From assembly GCF_000226115.1 (NCBI RefSeq), contig NC_016460.1, positions 1,984,001-2,048,000 of the forward strand: DNA of 64,000 bases, written 5' to 3'. The stretch is from Thermothielavioides terrestris NRRL 8126 (lineage: Eukaryota > Ascomycota > Sordariomycetes > Sordariales > Chaetomiaceae). Below the pieces are notes generated by a model, which did not search any database, was not told where the DNA came from, and worked only from the letters and a program-made list of their open reading frames with translations. This document shows positions 1-11,255 of the stretch, piece by piece (position 1 is the stretch's first letter; each line of letters begins with the position of its first letter). Both the position numbers and the translations under genes were made by a program.

Positions 1-405
1 TCACCTCCGCGGGTCCCAGCTGCCGTATTCCGTACACTACATGTCGCTGGCTCGTGTTGCACCTACCGAGGGAGGTTGATGACGAGGAATACAGACTTCA
101 AATCCCCTTATCTCTATCCGTCAACATTTTGACTTTGGGTCCAATGCAGCCTCCATCCCTCCTTCTCCCTCTTGTCAGAACCGGGGCCAGGATAACTAGG
201 GCCCCGGCCCGACGCCCCGGGACGGCATACCGAGATTAGGACCCACCAGGCCGGTGCCCTCTCTTCTGCAGTCCTCTCCACAATTCAACATGTTCAACAG
301 CCACGATTGAACAGATCTTCTGTTGAGCGCTCACATCGTGATAAATAGCTTCAATCTAGCCGCTCCTGTGCAGTGATTCCAACCCTTCTCCTGCTCCAAC
401 TTAAA
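1..405. other. Intergenic, left edge
   Basis: No coding region is supported here. It contains a TATTCCGTAC word near position 28 that recurs in other spacers of the window, and a pyrimidine-rich stretch that runs into the 3' end of the neighbouring minus-strand metallo-hydrolase gene. Confidence 0.5.
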
Positions 406-1536
406 CTACACCCCTCTCCCCTCCTCCCGTTTCCCCTCCCCCTCCCCATCCCCCCTCCCATCAACCCAAACAACCACATTCCCGAGCCCCTCCCTCCCCC
501 TAAAAAACCTCCTGATCTCCTCATCCGAGTACCGCAAACTAAAATGCACCAGCACAAACACCGTGCGCGGCCAGCGCCGCACAACCGGCTCGAGGTCCGA
601 CCAGAGGGTGTGCCTGGTGCGCTCGGCCTGCGCGCGGTGCTCCTCCCACAGGAAGCTGCACTCGGTGACGACGACCGCGACGCCGCGGTCCAGCCCGACG
701 GTCTCGGGCCGGTCGCGCAGCGTCGCCGCCGTGCCGTCGCCCAGGAACGCCAGCACGGGCGCCGCCGCCGGCGCCGTGATCGCCACCCCCTCCTCCTCGC
801 GCAGCCGCCGCAGCTCGGCCCCCGGCAGGCCCCGGTACTGCGGCTGCAGCTTCGGCGTCACCGCGCTGAACAGGTAGCCTAGGCACGGCACCGTGTGGTC
901 GCACGCGAAGGCGGTCGCGGTGTAGGTTGGCGGTGGGGAGAGGTGGCGCAGGGTTACGGTGGTGCCTGGGTGCAGGCCGTGGGTGGTGTGCGTGCGGAGG
1001 AGGGGGTGGAGTGGTGGTGGTGGTTTGGTGGCGGTGGCGCTGGGGTCGGTTGAAGTGGGAGGAGGAGTTTTAGCGTTGTTTTGTTGTGCTTCGCCGCCTC
1101 CTGCCGGCTCGGACTCGGACTCGGGCTCGGGCTCAGATTCGGACTCGTAAACGAGGTAGGGCGACTTGCTCTCGGGGGGCCAGATGCCGCCTCCTTCGCT
1201 CAGCATCGTCTTGGCGTTGATGAAGCCGTCGAGGGCGTCCTTCATCTCGGCAGGGCAGAATATGTCGGGCGGGTCGCTGCGCTTGACGAAGGCGGGCGTC
1301 AGCAGCGTGTGGTCGCTGTGGCCGTGCGTGAGGAAGATGTGCTTGGGCCGCAGGTTGTTGACCACCAGGCCGGCGTCGAGCAGCAGGTTGAGCTGCGGGA
1401 TCACGAATGACGTGTGCCACGCCGCCCGCGACCGCCCCGTGAGCGTCAGGTTGTGGTACGGCTTGGGGAAGCGCCATTCGAGGATGTCAGAGCGGGGAGA
1501 CTGCGGCAGCGGCGTGGGGAAGGCCGGTGATGCCAT
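406..1536 (-). CDS. tRNase Z (ElaC)-like metallo-beta-lactamase-fold hydrolase
   Basis: A single-exon gene of 376 residues starting at an ATG. The metallo-beta-lactamase zinc signature HGHSDH is at residues 71-76, followed by further metal-site style motifs (GDGTAATL, then TECSFL with a downstream His-Trp-Asp-Leu, and VLVHFSLRY near the C terminus). This series is typical of the short, ElaC-like tRNase Z group, which removes 3' trailers from pre-tRNAs. A Ser/Glu/Pro-rich low-complexity insert lies around residues 125-170. The fold is secure; the exact substrate is inferred, and another member of the same hydrolase superfamily is possible. Confidence 0.78.
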   Translation of the reverse strand: MASPAFPTPLPQSPRSDILEWRFPKPYHNLTLTGRSRAAWHTSFVIPQLNLLLDAGLVVNNLRPKHIFLTHGHSDHTLLTPAFVKRSDPPDIFCPAEMKDALDGFINAKTMLSEGGGIWPPESKSPYLVYESESEPEPESESEPAGGGEAQQNNAKTPPPTSTDPSATATKPPPPLHPLLRTHTTHGLHPGTTVTLRHLSPPPTYTATAFACDHTVPCLGYLFSAVTPKLQPQYRGLPGAELRRLREEEGVAITAPAAAPVLAFLGDGTAATLRDRPETVGLDRGVAVVVTECSFLWEEHRAQAERTRHTLWSDLEPVVRRWPRTVFVLVHFSLRYSDEEIRRFFRGREGLGNVVVWVDGRGDGEGEGKREEGRGV

Positions 1537-2016
1537 GTTTGATTTAATGCTGCTCAGCGCTGCTTGTGTGTTGTAGGTATTTTGTAAGTCATGAACTCTA
1601 GGCGAATCCCGCCCGATTATTCCAAATTAGCGAAAGCGCTTTGCGGCAAAACATCGGCTTCCACATATGTCTAGGCGGCTCCTGTTCTAGGCGGGCTGGG
1701 CAACTTTGTGCTCAACACCCGTAGCCTGTGGCCAGACATCCGGTCACCATGCGCCATTCCCGCCGAATGTCTCTTGTATTCTGCTTGAAGGGTTCTGTCC
1801 GAGCGTCACAGGCGACTCCACTGAGCCCACTCCGTCGTCGCTGCATCTCTAGAAATGAGAGACATCGAAGCAGTTGCTCAATCAAGCCTGGAGGCAAACC
1901 ATGTCAAGGAACACACCACGGCATCAAAATTGCACGCTGCCGTAGAAGTCTAGTCTAAACACAAGCCGACTGCCCCTCTACGCTTTGCGCCAGTGCCTCG
2001 CGCCCCTCAACACGTC
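1537..2016. other. Intergenic spacer
   Basis: This 480-base gap separates the start of the tRNase Z-like gene from the 3' end of the methionyl-tRNA synthetase gene, both on the minus strand. I see no coding region; it should hold the promoter of the former and the 3' UTR of the latter. Confidence 0.5.
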
Positions 2017-4531
2017 TTAATTGACAACCGGCTGGGCCGGCTCGCTTGGATCTGCCGCCACTTCGGCAGCCGGGCGAGCATCGGCAGGCCGAATAGCGAG
2101 TGTGGCGGCCTCCTGAGCCGCCTTTTCCGCCTTTCTCTGCTTCTTCCTCTCCTTCTCCCGCTCTTTCGCCGCCTTCTTTGCCGCCGCCTTCTCGGCCTCC
2201 AGCTGCTTCTGCTTGCGGAGCTCCTCGCCGCCGAACGCCTCGCGCCACTCCTCGATCTTGGCGGCGGGGATATTGGTAAACAGCAGCTCAGGCTCCCCAA
2301 TAGCCTGGCCCGGCTTGAGAGCGTTGGCCTCCCATGTGTCCGGAATGTGCGCTGGGACCTCTTCACCCGCCCGCGCGACTCCCAATTGCCGGAGAATGGA
2401 CTGCGCCTTTTCGGGCATGTAAGGGGAGAGAATATTAGCCAATAGGTGGATGTGGTTGAGGGCAAGGCCGATGACAGCACGGCAGCGGTCGGGTTCTTCG
2501 GCAAGGAGCTGGTTGTTGAGCTTGTTATCCTGCAAAAGCTTGTTGCCCATGGCAGAAATGCTGCGTTATCGTTTAGCTCTGCGTTCGGCGATATCTGCGA
2601 AAGTCGCGAGAAAGAGCATACCTCATAACAGTGGACAACGCCGCTCTCAACTTCAGACCCTTGAGCTCTGCGTTGTACTGTCGGAGCTGTTTGTTCACCT
2701 CCTCCTTGTGTTGCTGAAGGGCCGGGAACGGAGAAAGGTCGTGCTCGGGCACCACCCCCTCCATCTTTGCCTGGCAGAACTTGATGACACGCTGGCACAG
2801 ATTGCCGAGGTTCTTGAGCAAGTCGTTGTTGTTGACATCGATGAAGTCCCTTAGAACAGTCAGCCACCTGAGCCGACGGCCGTAATGAACATGGGTGGGC
2901 CTCGACTCACTCCCACTTGAATTCCGAGTCGCTGGTCTCGGGCCGCCTCGACAGGAGGTAATATCTCCAGATATCGGGATCAATGCCGGTATCGCGGGCA
3001 TTGTTGCCGAACACACCGACGCCCTTAGACTTGCTGAATTTGCCGCCCTCATAGTTCAGGTACTCTGTTGTGGACAAATGCTTGACCTTGGTCCAGTTTT
3101 CGCCCGTGCCGATCTGGGAGGCCGGGAAGATGATGGTATGGAACCTGTATTTTCAATGGTCAGAGGCCGTCTGATTGCGCAGGAGGGTTGGAGTACTTAC
3201 GGGACATTGTCTTTCCCCATGAACTGATAGAGAGAGACGTCGTCCGGGTTCTTCCACCACTTTTCCCAGTTCGTGCCATCGGGGTTGCCGGCATCGGTGA
3301 ATGTCTTGGTGATCGAGGGGTATCCAACTGCACGAGTCAGCAACGTCAAAACATCCTGGACGATGACTCTTCAGCCGGATGGTGTGACATACTGCAAGCA
3401 TCGAACCAGACGTAGAACACCTTCTGGGCATAATCCTCGTCGGACAGGCCGTCAAGCCCGGTGGGGACTGCACGGTACACGGTTAGGCCGGTTCCTCACT
3501 TCACTCGATTGAACAGCAGGGCCGGGCGGTAGTCAACATACTCGGGACACCCCACTTGAGATCTCGGGTGATGCCGCGGGGCTTGAGGCCCTGATCCAAC
3601 CACGAATGGGTGATGGAGACGCAGTTTGCGCTCCAGCCCTTCTCAACCGAAGCCAGCCATGGTTTAATCTCTTCCTGCAGAGCGTCCAGGCGGAGGTAGA
3701 GATGCTTGGTCTGGCGCCTTTCAGGCGTTGTCCCGTCGAGCTTGCAGCGGGGGTTGATGAGCCAGCCGGTCGCCTTGGTTTCCTGGTTCCCGGACGCATC
3801 CCTGTCCGGCTCTAGGGGATCCAGGAGGTTGCCGCATGCGTCGCACTGGCAAATAAATGAATTAGCGACCACGGACGCAGCAAAACTGGTGCGGAGAAAT
3901 CAAACCTGGTCGCCGCGGGCACCCTTGTCGTGGCAGATGCTGCATTCGCCCTCGACATAGCGGTCGGCCAGGAAGGACGAGTGGGTCGGGCAGTAGGCCT
4001 GGGTGGTCTCGCGCTGCTCGATGAAGCCGTTCTTCCAGAGGCGAGAGAAGATATCCTGGACGATGGCGGTGTGCTCCGGTGTGGGAGTGCGGCCAAAGAC
4101 ATCGAAATCGATTCTGAACCAGTCGTAAATCTCCTTGTGGATCGCGTGATACTTGGCGCACAGGGTAGCTGGATCCACCCCCTCCGAGAGGGCCTTTGTC
4201 TCTGTCGCGGTGCCGTACTGGTCCGAGCCGCAGACGTAGATCGTCGGGAGGCCCCTCGCCCGGCAAAACCTGGCGAAAACGTCTGCAGACTGTGGAGGGC
4301 TGGTTAGCGACTGGAATTCTCGAGCCGTCGTCCCCTGAACTGGCGGGAACAGGGGTCGGTCGTGGGGTCGAGCCCGAAGTGGGATGAGAGGAGAGTGTGA
4401 AAAGCAAGTACCAGAACACTGCCGATGATGTTGCCAAGGTGAGGCACGTTGTTGACATAGGGCAACGCGCTAGTAATGAGGATGTTCTCCTTGCCCGGCA
4501 CAGGGACGATCGGTTTTCGAGGCGCGCCCAT
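2017..4531 (-). CDS. MES1: Methionyl-tRNA synthetase, cytosolic (8 exons)
   Basis: Class I synthetase that charges initiator and elongator tRNA-Met. My splice model is exons 4531-4412, 4289-3906, 3845-3542, 3467-3393, 3327-3201, 3144-2911, 2849-2622 and 2560-2017, which keeps frame throughout and gives 671 residues. The HIGH-type motif is PHLGNIIG (HLGN at residues 31-34) and the KMSKS-type motif is KFSKSK (372-377). Zinc-knuckle style cysteines (CDACG, CSICHD) sit in the connective-peptide region, and the FYVWFDA core is split just before an intron. There is no GST-like N-terminal domain as in the yeast enzyme. The C terminus carries a Lys/Glu/Ala-rich helical tail, perhaps for tRNA binding. 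Identity is very secure; exon edges follow consensus splice sites. Confidence 0.95.
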
Positions 4532-5719
4532 TTCGACCGTAAAGTGGATAGTGGTTGGTCTTGCAACGCCGAGTCACTGAAATCGAAGGATGTCCGGTCG
4601 GGCCCTGTTCACGCAAAGTTCAGCTTGAGATTTGGGGAAGGTGGGGTGAGTCATTGCACCTAAGACCGGTTAAACCGCGGGCATGCGAAATTTTCCGACT
4701 CTTCGCCCCTCGCACGTAGCGTACCGTATTTCGTGTACTGTGCTAGGCCGATTCCGATACCAACTGAACTGTGCAAGGGGTCATCCTCATTTGTTCCAGA
4801 ACCGCCGATATGGCAGATGACTGCAGCATTGTTCCTTCCGCTCTGTTAGTATTGGGCTGTACAAGGGCGCACTTCCGTCAAGATCTACCGCAGGGTTGAT
4901 TGAGGCCACCCAGGACAATCCGAGATGAACTCATTGAGGGAGCTTCGGGATCATGCAAAGCAGCTAGTGGATTCTCGACGGCCGCCCACTGGGCTACGTA
5001 ACCCCGAGCGGCGAGCGCTGGAGAATCAACGGGATGGTGCTGCCTGCACAAGCAGTCCATCCTGAGACTTCATTAGAACGCTGCACTTTGACTCTAGCGC
5101 CGCGGATAAGACAGCTTTCCTCATGAGAGGGCCACCGCAGCCTTGGGGAGTTAACCCTTGCACTGCCTCAAGGTACTGTACTGTACATACCTGCAAACCT
5201 GTGTTGGCGCCGAATGTTTGTCAAAAGATCATTGACTCCAGCCATCCCGACACTCGCCGTACGCGGGATATTGTCATGAACACGAGCCCCCAAGCCTTCG
5301 AGCTCACGTGAGCCATTCTCAGGATGCCTCGTGCAGGGGGCTATAGATGGTGTCTCGGGATGTACCTAGAGGTAGTTGCCGTTGTTACAACCAGGAAGAT
5401 AGGGCATAGGTACTGTCGTGCCTTCCATTTGATAATGAAGTTCGGGCCTACCTGTAGGAATAATACAAGGACCCCGTATGTTGATGAGGCTGGCTCGCTC
5501 CTTCCTTCCCCCTCTGCCCAGGTATCTTCCATTAGACGGTGAGCCATACCCAAGGGCTCTTTCCGCATTCTTGCATCAGAGGCGAAGCAGACGAACCTGC
5601 AGCTGGTACTTGGTATTTTCCGAGGCCTCATGGACATCGGACATCCCTGAACTGACCTCTCCAGGCCGTTGTTCTACACTTCCCGGTCGCCAGCGGTTTT
5701 CGTGTGTGACCAGCGCATA
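4532..5719. other. Divergent intergenic spacer
   Basis: About 1.2 kb lies between the start of the methionyl-tRNA synthetase gene (minus) and the unrecognised plus-strand gene. No convincing coding sequence is seen. It contains scattered TACCTAG-type words (for example near 5362) and should hold two divergent promoters. A further 5' exon of the plus-strand gene cannot be excluded. Confidence 0.45.
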
Positions 5720-7458
5720 ATGGCCGACCGCCGGCGAACCCTGCGCAGCCACACGCGCCGCGCATCCATGGAGAACTGGAGCGAGCGGATCAAAGTCCGT
5801 CGATGGCTCGATGATGGTCACGGCATCTTCATTCAGCGAAGGCTCCACGGCGAGGGAGTAAGCTGTCAGTGGGAACCTCCTCAGCTGGTCTTCTTTCGAG
5901 TGAGTTATCATCTGGCGCATGCCTGGCTACGAGTGTTGCTGGCTGCTCCTACTGTCGGTGATAGACATAGGGCTTTCACTAACAGGCGCAGAACGGCCCG
6001 CTACCGTATTCTTTCGAAGTTACGGAGCACGGGAGCGTCGAGTTATGCCTCATGGTGAACTGGACCTTTTTCGTCGCGACTTCGCCCCGACGCCGCCTCA
6101 AAGACTGGTTCGCTGTGAACCGGCATGGTGAACCCACCAAGGATTTGAGATACGACGGCCTGTATAACTTGGGGGCCAGCCAAGGAGGGCTCGGGCTGCT
6201 CGCAGGCCCCGGAGTATGGAATCTCGACGTCTTTGTGGACTTGGCCTCCGACGCCCTTCTCATCATGGCCACAGGCCTTCTCCCCTGCGGAAGCATCCAA
6301 CACTCGCAGCTGCGTCTGCCGCTTGTTGTGCTCGAGGACTGCATTCCAGCGACCGGTGAAGATTTCCTCCGCCTCCACGTAGACCTCAACGAAGTGGAGA
6401 TAGAATTTCCAGGAGCTATCGCGGAACAGCACCAATTGGCATTGGCCGAAGGTCAGGCCACTTCTAGGAGCATCGCGGCCGCCCACACAGTCAGCGATGC
6501 GGGAGGCGGAAGACCAGTGGCAGACGACCCGGAGTCAACCGATGATGACGAGACTGAAGATCAAGGGCCCGATGACGGCAGGTCACCGAGCATGCGTGCC
6601 GCATCATCACCCGTCACGGCCGAATCGGACTCGAGGGTCCCTTCCTCCCACGGTACTCAATCTCGCGATTCCCAGTCCCCGGAGACTTGGGAAGAGGATG
6701 CGGAGATACAGTGGTATAACCATCGGGATCTCTATGCCTTATCGCTAGACACGCAGTCCCAGCAACGTCCACCTGATCTACATGGGCTGTATACGCGAGA
6801 CCTGCAGTCGCGCTCGCTGCCCCTTGGCCGCGCTACCGATGTTTACCGGCGAAATTCACAGGAAGAGAGTGAAGAACATCTCTCTCAACTCAATCAACAT
6901 GCCTACCGCCTGCAGGTCCGGCGAAGACCGCCCGATCTGCCCCATGGGCAGTACTTCCGCGACAAGCAGTCACGCTCGCCACCCCTCGACCGTCCTAGCG
7001 ACGGCTACCAGCGAGAATCACAGAAATATCAGCAGATACAGCCTCATTCACGCAGTCAACTTGAAAGCGGCCACTCCTATGTCTCGCAGTGGCATATTCA
7101 CCAGCCTCCGACCAGCTACCTCAGGAACTCCTATTCCCGCTCACAGCCTCACACAGACTCATTCACATCCGATACGCCCGGCGACAGCTACTACACACCC
7201 CACAACACGCAGCCGCAGCCGCAGCCGCAGCCGCAGCCACCAGACGGTTCGGGTGCGGTTGCCCACCAACAAACGGCAGCGGAGAGCGATCACTGCTCGA
7301 TGTGCGGGTCCCCGTCGTCTGCAACTGCGTCGAGCTCGGCCGGACGGTGGGTGCGGGGAAGTAGACCCAGCGAAGGAAGCCAGAGATCCATATTTTCAAG
7401 CGAGGACGCACGCTCTTTCAGGGTAGCCGGGAGGAAGGGATCGAGCTCGAAAGAGTGA
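5720..7458 (+). CDS. Unrecognised protein with internal PPDL/QSRS repeat
   Basis: I do not recognise this protein. Proposed model: exon 1 5720-5899, donor GTGAGT, intron to about 5991, exon 2 5992-7458, about 549 residues. The uninterrupted frame alone opens at 6052; the upstream exon is supported by frame-keeping splice sites and a continuous globular-looking sequence. The first 200 residues look folded (hydrophobic segments such as LPLVVLEDCIPATGEDFLRL); the rest is disordered, Ser/Arg/Gln-rich. Two related blocks of about 35 residues (RPPDL...RDLQSRS...DVYRRNSQ and RPPDL...RDKQSRS...GYQRESQ) are followed by a short (Pro-Gln)n run encoded by a CAGCCG repeat. The start is uncertain. It converges on FEX1 with a 271-base gap. 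Confidence 0.6.
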
Positions 7459-7729
7459 AGTTCGGCGGGCGGTTGGGGCGGTGGCCTGGTGAGTTGCGGT
7501 GGAACGAGGAAGGTCCGAGTTTCAGCGGGACGGATAAGGAGTAGACTTTTCCCTCAGCGGAACTTTTCCCTGCAACGGGACCAGCGGGTTTGTATGCAGG
7601 TGTTACACCGAGTATTTGTGCGTGTATTTGTATATTTTGTACACACCAGCAGCGTCTGCACTTCACAGGAAAAACCACTCCGCTGTATTGAGCCAGGTAT
7701 ATCTTCACGTTCCCTTCTGCCTTTTCCCC

Positions 7730-9256
7730 TTACCCACATGCTGCCCGTTCAAATCCTCCGCTCCACCTCAGCCCGCCCATGACGGCCACCGCGACGGCCA
7801 GCCCGACCAGCACGCTCGCCCCGCCGTAGACATACGCATGCCGCCGCCGCAGCGACGCCAGCTCGGCCACCCACGTCGACACCGTCGTCAGACACCCGCA
7901 GAACCCATCCTGCACGCCGGCCAGCACCTGACAGCCCACCACCAACCCCCCACCACCACCGGACGCCGCCCCCACAGCCCCCGAGTGCGCCAGGTCCCAC
8001 GCCATAGCGAGGACCCCCGTCCCCACCACATTCACCGCGAAGGTGCCCAGGGGGAAGGCCGCGACGCGGCCGTTCAGCCGCAGGCTGGCGTAGAAGCGGG
8101 CCAGGCAGCCGAGCGGCGCGAACACCAGGGCGAAGACGGCCTTGCCGCGCCAGTCGGCGTGGCCGGCGGGCGGGAACGCGGCGAGCAGCGCGGCGCCGAG
8201 CCAGGCGGGCCAGGCGAGCAGCGCGACGAGGCGGTCGGCGGGGCCGAGCAGGGCGCGCGGCAGCGGCGGGGTGAATGGGGCGAGCGCGATGGCTAGGTGC
8301 GCGCCCAGGAAGAGTCCCGTGAGGGAGAGCGAGAGGGTCGTCAGGGGCACAGCGAGGATCGCCAGGACGGAGTAGCCGTCGTTTCGGGGCGCGGGATCGG
8401 CCGCGGATGCGGGGAGGTCGTTGGAGAGGGCTAGGAAGGTGTCGCGGATGAAGGCGGAGAAGGAGGTCAGCGAGCCGCAGAAGCCGGTGGCGAGGCCGAT
8501 GTAGAGGGGGATGGTTTTCTTGAGGGCGGCGTGGGCTTTTTTCGCGGCAGCGATGGCGGCGGCGGCGTCTTCGTCGCTGTCGTGGGTCGGTGGCAGGGGA
8601 GGAGGGGATTGGTCGTCGGCCTCGCTGAAGAGCATGCGGTCTTCGGAGAGATAGCCCATGATCAGGCAGCCGACAAAGTTGGGCCAGATGGAGGGGAAGA
8701 TGATGGGTGTGCCGGGGTAGTTGGTCAGGGCCTGGAGGCCGAGGCGGGCGAGGGTGCCGAGAATGGAGAAGAAGGTCAGGTAGGAGACGGTGTAGAACTG
8801 TGTTAGGAGCCGGGAGACGCCGCGCTTGGCCTCTCCTGCCTTCTCTGGCTCTGGTGGCCGGCCTTCAGCGAGAGACTGCCTTCTTTGCCGCTCTTGCTCC
8901 CGGATATACCCCTGCTCCCGGCTGCGAACTTGCTCTAGGCTTTGGAAGCGGAAGATTGGCTCCTCGTACGGGTTCTGCACCGGCGAGACGGCGGCCGTCT
9001 CATCCAGGTTGGCGTAACTGTCCGGAACATCGTAGTTGGCTTGGGACGCGGTCGAGGCCGGCCGGGAGCGGGAGCGGGAGCGGCGCGGCTGACCATGAGG
9101 GAGCGTTGAGGCATCTTGCGGAAGGGGGAGGCTAACGGGTGGCAAGGAGTCGTCGAGATTACGGAAGGTCTCCGGCACATCGTACTCCCTTGACGCTGTC
9201 GAGCCGCGAAGTTCGCGTTGGGCGTTGGCGCTTGGATGCGGCTCCTGTCCGGACAT
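7730..9256 (-). CDS. FEX1: Fluoride export channel, two fused CrcB/Fluc domains
   Basis: Plasma-membrane fluoride channel that lowers cytosolic fluoride. The first true ATG gives 508 residues; the open frame extends nine codons upstream only through a TTG. A cytosolic N-terminal tail of about 150 residues precedes two CrcB-type repeats. Repeat one has GTLARLGLQ, PNFVGCLIMG and GFCGSLTSFSAF; repeat two has GCLARFYASLRLNG, NVVGTGVLA and GFCGCLTTVSTW. The paired GFCG-S/C-LT(T/S)FS motifs are the pore-lining polytrack region of the family. Fungal FEX proteins are this kind of inverted-topology fusion. The tail holds two copies of a YDVP...NLD motif (residues about 24-36 and 74-86). It diverges from the uracil phosphoribosyltransferase gene. 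Confidence 0.93.
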   Translation of the reverse strand: MSGQEPHPSANAQRELRGSTASREYDVPETFRNLDDSLPPVSLPLPQDASTLPHGQPRRSRSRSRPASTASQANYDVPDSYANLDETAAVSPVQNPYEEPIFRFQSLEQVRSREQGYIREQERQRRQSLAEGRPPEPEKAGEAKRGVSRLLTQFYTVSYLTFFSILGTLARLGLQALTNYPGTPIIFPSIWPNFVGCLIMGYLSEDRMLFSEADDQSPPPLPPTHDSDEDAAAAIAAAKKAHAALKKTIPLYIGLATGFCGSLTSFSAFIRDTFLALSNDLPASAADPAPRNDGYSVLAILAVPLTTLSLSLTGLFLGAHLAIALAPFTPPLPRALLGPADRLVALLAWPAWLGAALLAAFPPAGHADWRGKAVFALVFAPLGCLARFYASLRLNGRVAAFPLGTFAVNVVGTGVLAMAWDLAHSGAVGAASGGGGGLVVGCQVLAGVQDGFCGCLTTVSTWVAELASLRRRHAYVYGGASVLVGLAVAVAVMGGLRWSGGFERAACG

Positions 9257-10115
9257 GACGCCACTCCAGATGCCGTGCAACACCGCGGCAGTTCAGCGTC
9301 CGTCCCCCCGGCGTAGCACTCCGCTGTTCCCGATTCGATGCGCGACGCTCTGCCCAGCTTCCTGGGGCCTCTCGCTAAACATTCTGAGGTGCCAATCGCA
9401 TGCAAACCGTCAATTTTTGTTTCAGCGGCCGAGTATGCGCTCAGATGCTCATCGTCGACTTCCTCGTGGGGCGGTTCATCATCGGTGTACTGCGTAATTT
9501 TGACGGATACGGAGCTCCACTTCGGACATGACGCATATCTCATCTGGATGTGGTTCAATGCACACTCAGGTTCTTATCTTATCTCTGGTGGGCCCTGCAT
9601 TCCTCAAAGCGCTCTTTGCCCCGCCTCCGCCTCCTCCCCTGACCAGCACGGGTCACGCGGCGCAGGAACCATCTGAGCAGGGAAAGAGCCGACACATTGC
9701 GCTCACCGCTGGAGATTCCTCATGTGGAGAGAGGAGGACCCAATTCGTTTGTTTGTTCAACGGGCCCAATTAGTTTGCTCGTCCCGCCAAGCTGGAAGGC
9801 ATGCTGCTGCTGCTACCCTGTCCCTGCCGCTTGCAGCGAATCAAGCTCCTGCACGATCTCATGCAGACGCCAGTTTAGTTTACGTACACTCCAAGTCGGT
9901 GCCGGATAAGAGCAGCCCGGACCTCAGACATCGGCGGATTCCACCGTTCCTGGACGGTACCAGCCACGATAATCGACTGCCTTCCCTAGACAAGAGCCAC
10001 AGGTGCCCTAGATTCCTCCGTGACTCCTGTTGTTGACTACTCATTGAGTGGAAGGAAAGGAAAACGGGCTCCCCTCTCCAGCTCCCCTCTCCACGCCGAG
10101 GACCTCGTAGTTACC
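9257..10115. other. Divergent intergenic spacer (FEX1 / UPRT)
   Basis: A spacer of 859 bases between two outward-facing genes. I see no coding sequence. It should contain both promoters. Confidence 0.5.
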
Positions 10116-10974
10116 ATGTCGAACTTGCCGCCCAACGTCCACGTCTCGCAGCACCCCTGCCTCCTCGCAAAGCTCAGCCAGTTGCGGTCCCAGAGTACGC
10201 CCGCCCGGGATGTGAAGGCGCTCATACACGAGATCTCCCTGATCGTGGGGTGCGAGGCATTCGCCAAGGGCCTTAGCAGCCGCCCGGGCCCAACCGTCAG
10301 TCAAAGGGTCCGCTAACTACCGCGCCCCCGGTTAACATGCCTACCGCAGGACCAAACGCCGCTGGGCTTCGAGTTCCAAACCCACCAAGTCCTCCCCAGC
10401 ACCATCTCCCTCGTGCCCATCCTCCGCTCCGGCCTGGGCATGGTTGAAGGTACCCTCCTTCATTCCCGATCTCTTCCCTACCTCTTAGAAGGACCCCCAG
10501 CTAACACCAACCCCCAACTTTCCCTCCCCGGCCCGCTCGCCAGCCATCCAAACCCTCCTGCCCAACCCCGTCCCGGTCCACCACCTGGGCCTCTTCCGCG
10601 AGCCGACGACGCTGCAGCCGGTCGAGTACTACAACAACCTGCCGAACCACATCTCCGGGCCATCCGGGTCCGGGGCCGTGTCCGGCGCTGAGGCTGAGGC
10701 GCCGCCGAGCCTCGCCGTGATCCTCGACCCGGTCATCGCCACGGGCGGCACCTGCGCTGCCGCCATCCAGACGCTGCGCGAGTGGGGCGCCCAGCGCATC
10801 ATGGTGCTGTCCGTGCTGGGCGCCGCGCCCGGCGTGAGGGCGGCCGCGGCTGAGTGGCCTGAAGGCGTGGAGATCTGGCTGGCCGGGGTGGATGAGGAGT
10901 TGACCCCGGGAGGCATGTTGAAGCCTGGCTTGGGGGATGTGGGGGATAGGCTGTTTCTGACGATTGGGAAGTAA
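10116..10974 (+). CDS. Uracil phosphoribosyltransferase (bacterial Upp-like)
   Basis: Converts uracil and PRPP to UMP in pyrimidine salvage. Exons 10116-10295, 10350-10449 and 10544-10974 give 236 residues with every junction in frame. The PRPP loop is DPVIATGGT (residues 155-163), preceded by VPILRSGLGM and GLFREPTTLQPVEYY, and the uracil-binding PGLGDVGDR is near the C terminus. These blocks resemble bacterial Upp more than yeast Fur1 (which has VRAGESM and RDEET). A Gly/Ser/Ala-rich insert of about 15 residues (around 130-147) sits before the PRPP loop. The first intron is only 54 bases. It may be a second UPRT beside the FUR1 orthologue elsewhere in the genome; that is inference. Confidence 0.88.
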
Positions 10975-11255
10975 CTATCTACCTAGGCTAAGTTGGGGAG
11001 GTAAACTGGCTTCCAATATGGGGTGGTGGCGAGTGGGAATAGATTGATTGGTCTTTCATTTGTGGAGGCTACATTCCTTGTGACTTGGGTGATGCTTCGG
11101 TGCTTCGTTCACCAGGTTTCGGGCGAGCTCCAGACTTGGACAGCCAAGACAAGTTCTCCATCAGAAACACACCAACATCCTGGAGCCAAGGGTATCTTAT
11201 TTCACCATCACGCCGGATTTCCCACTGTCATGCGCCTCCCGACGCCGTTAGCTAC

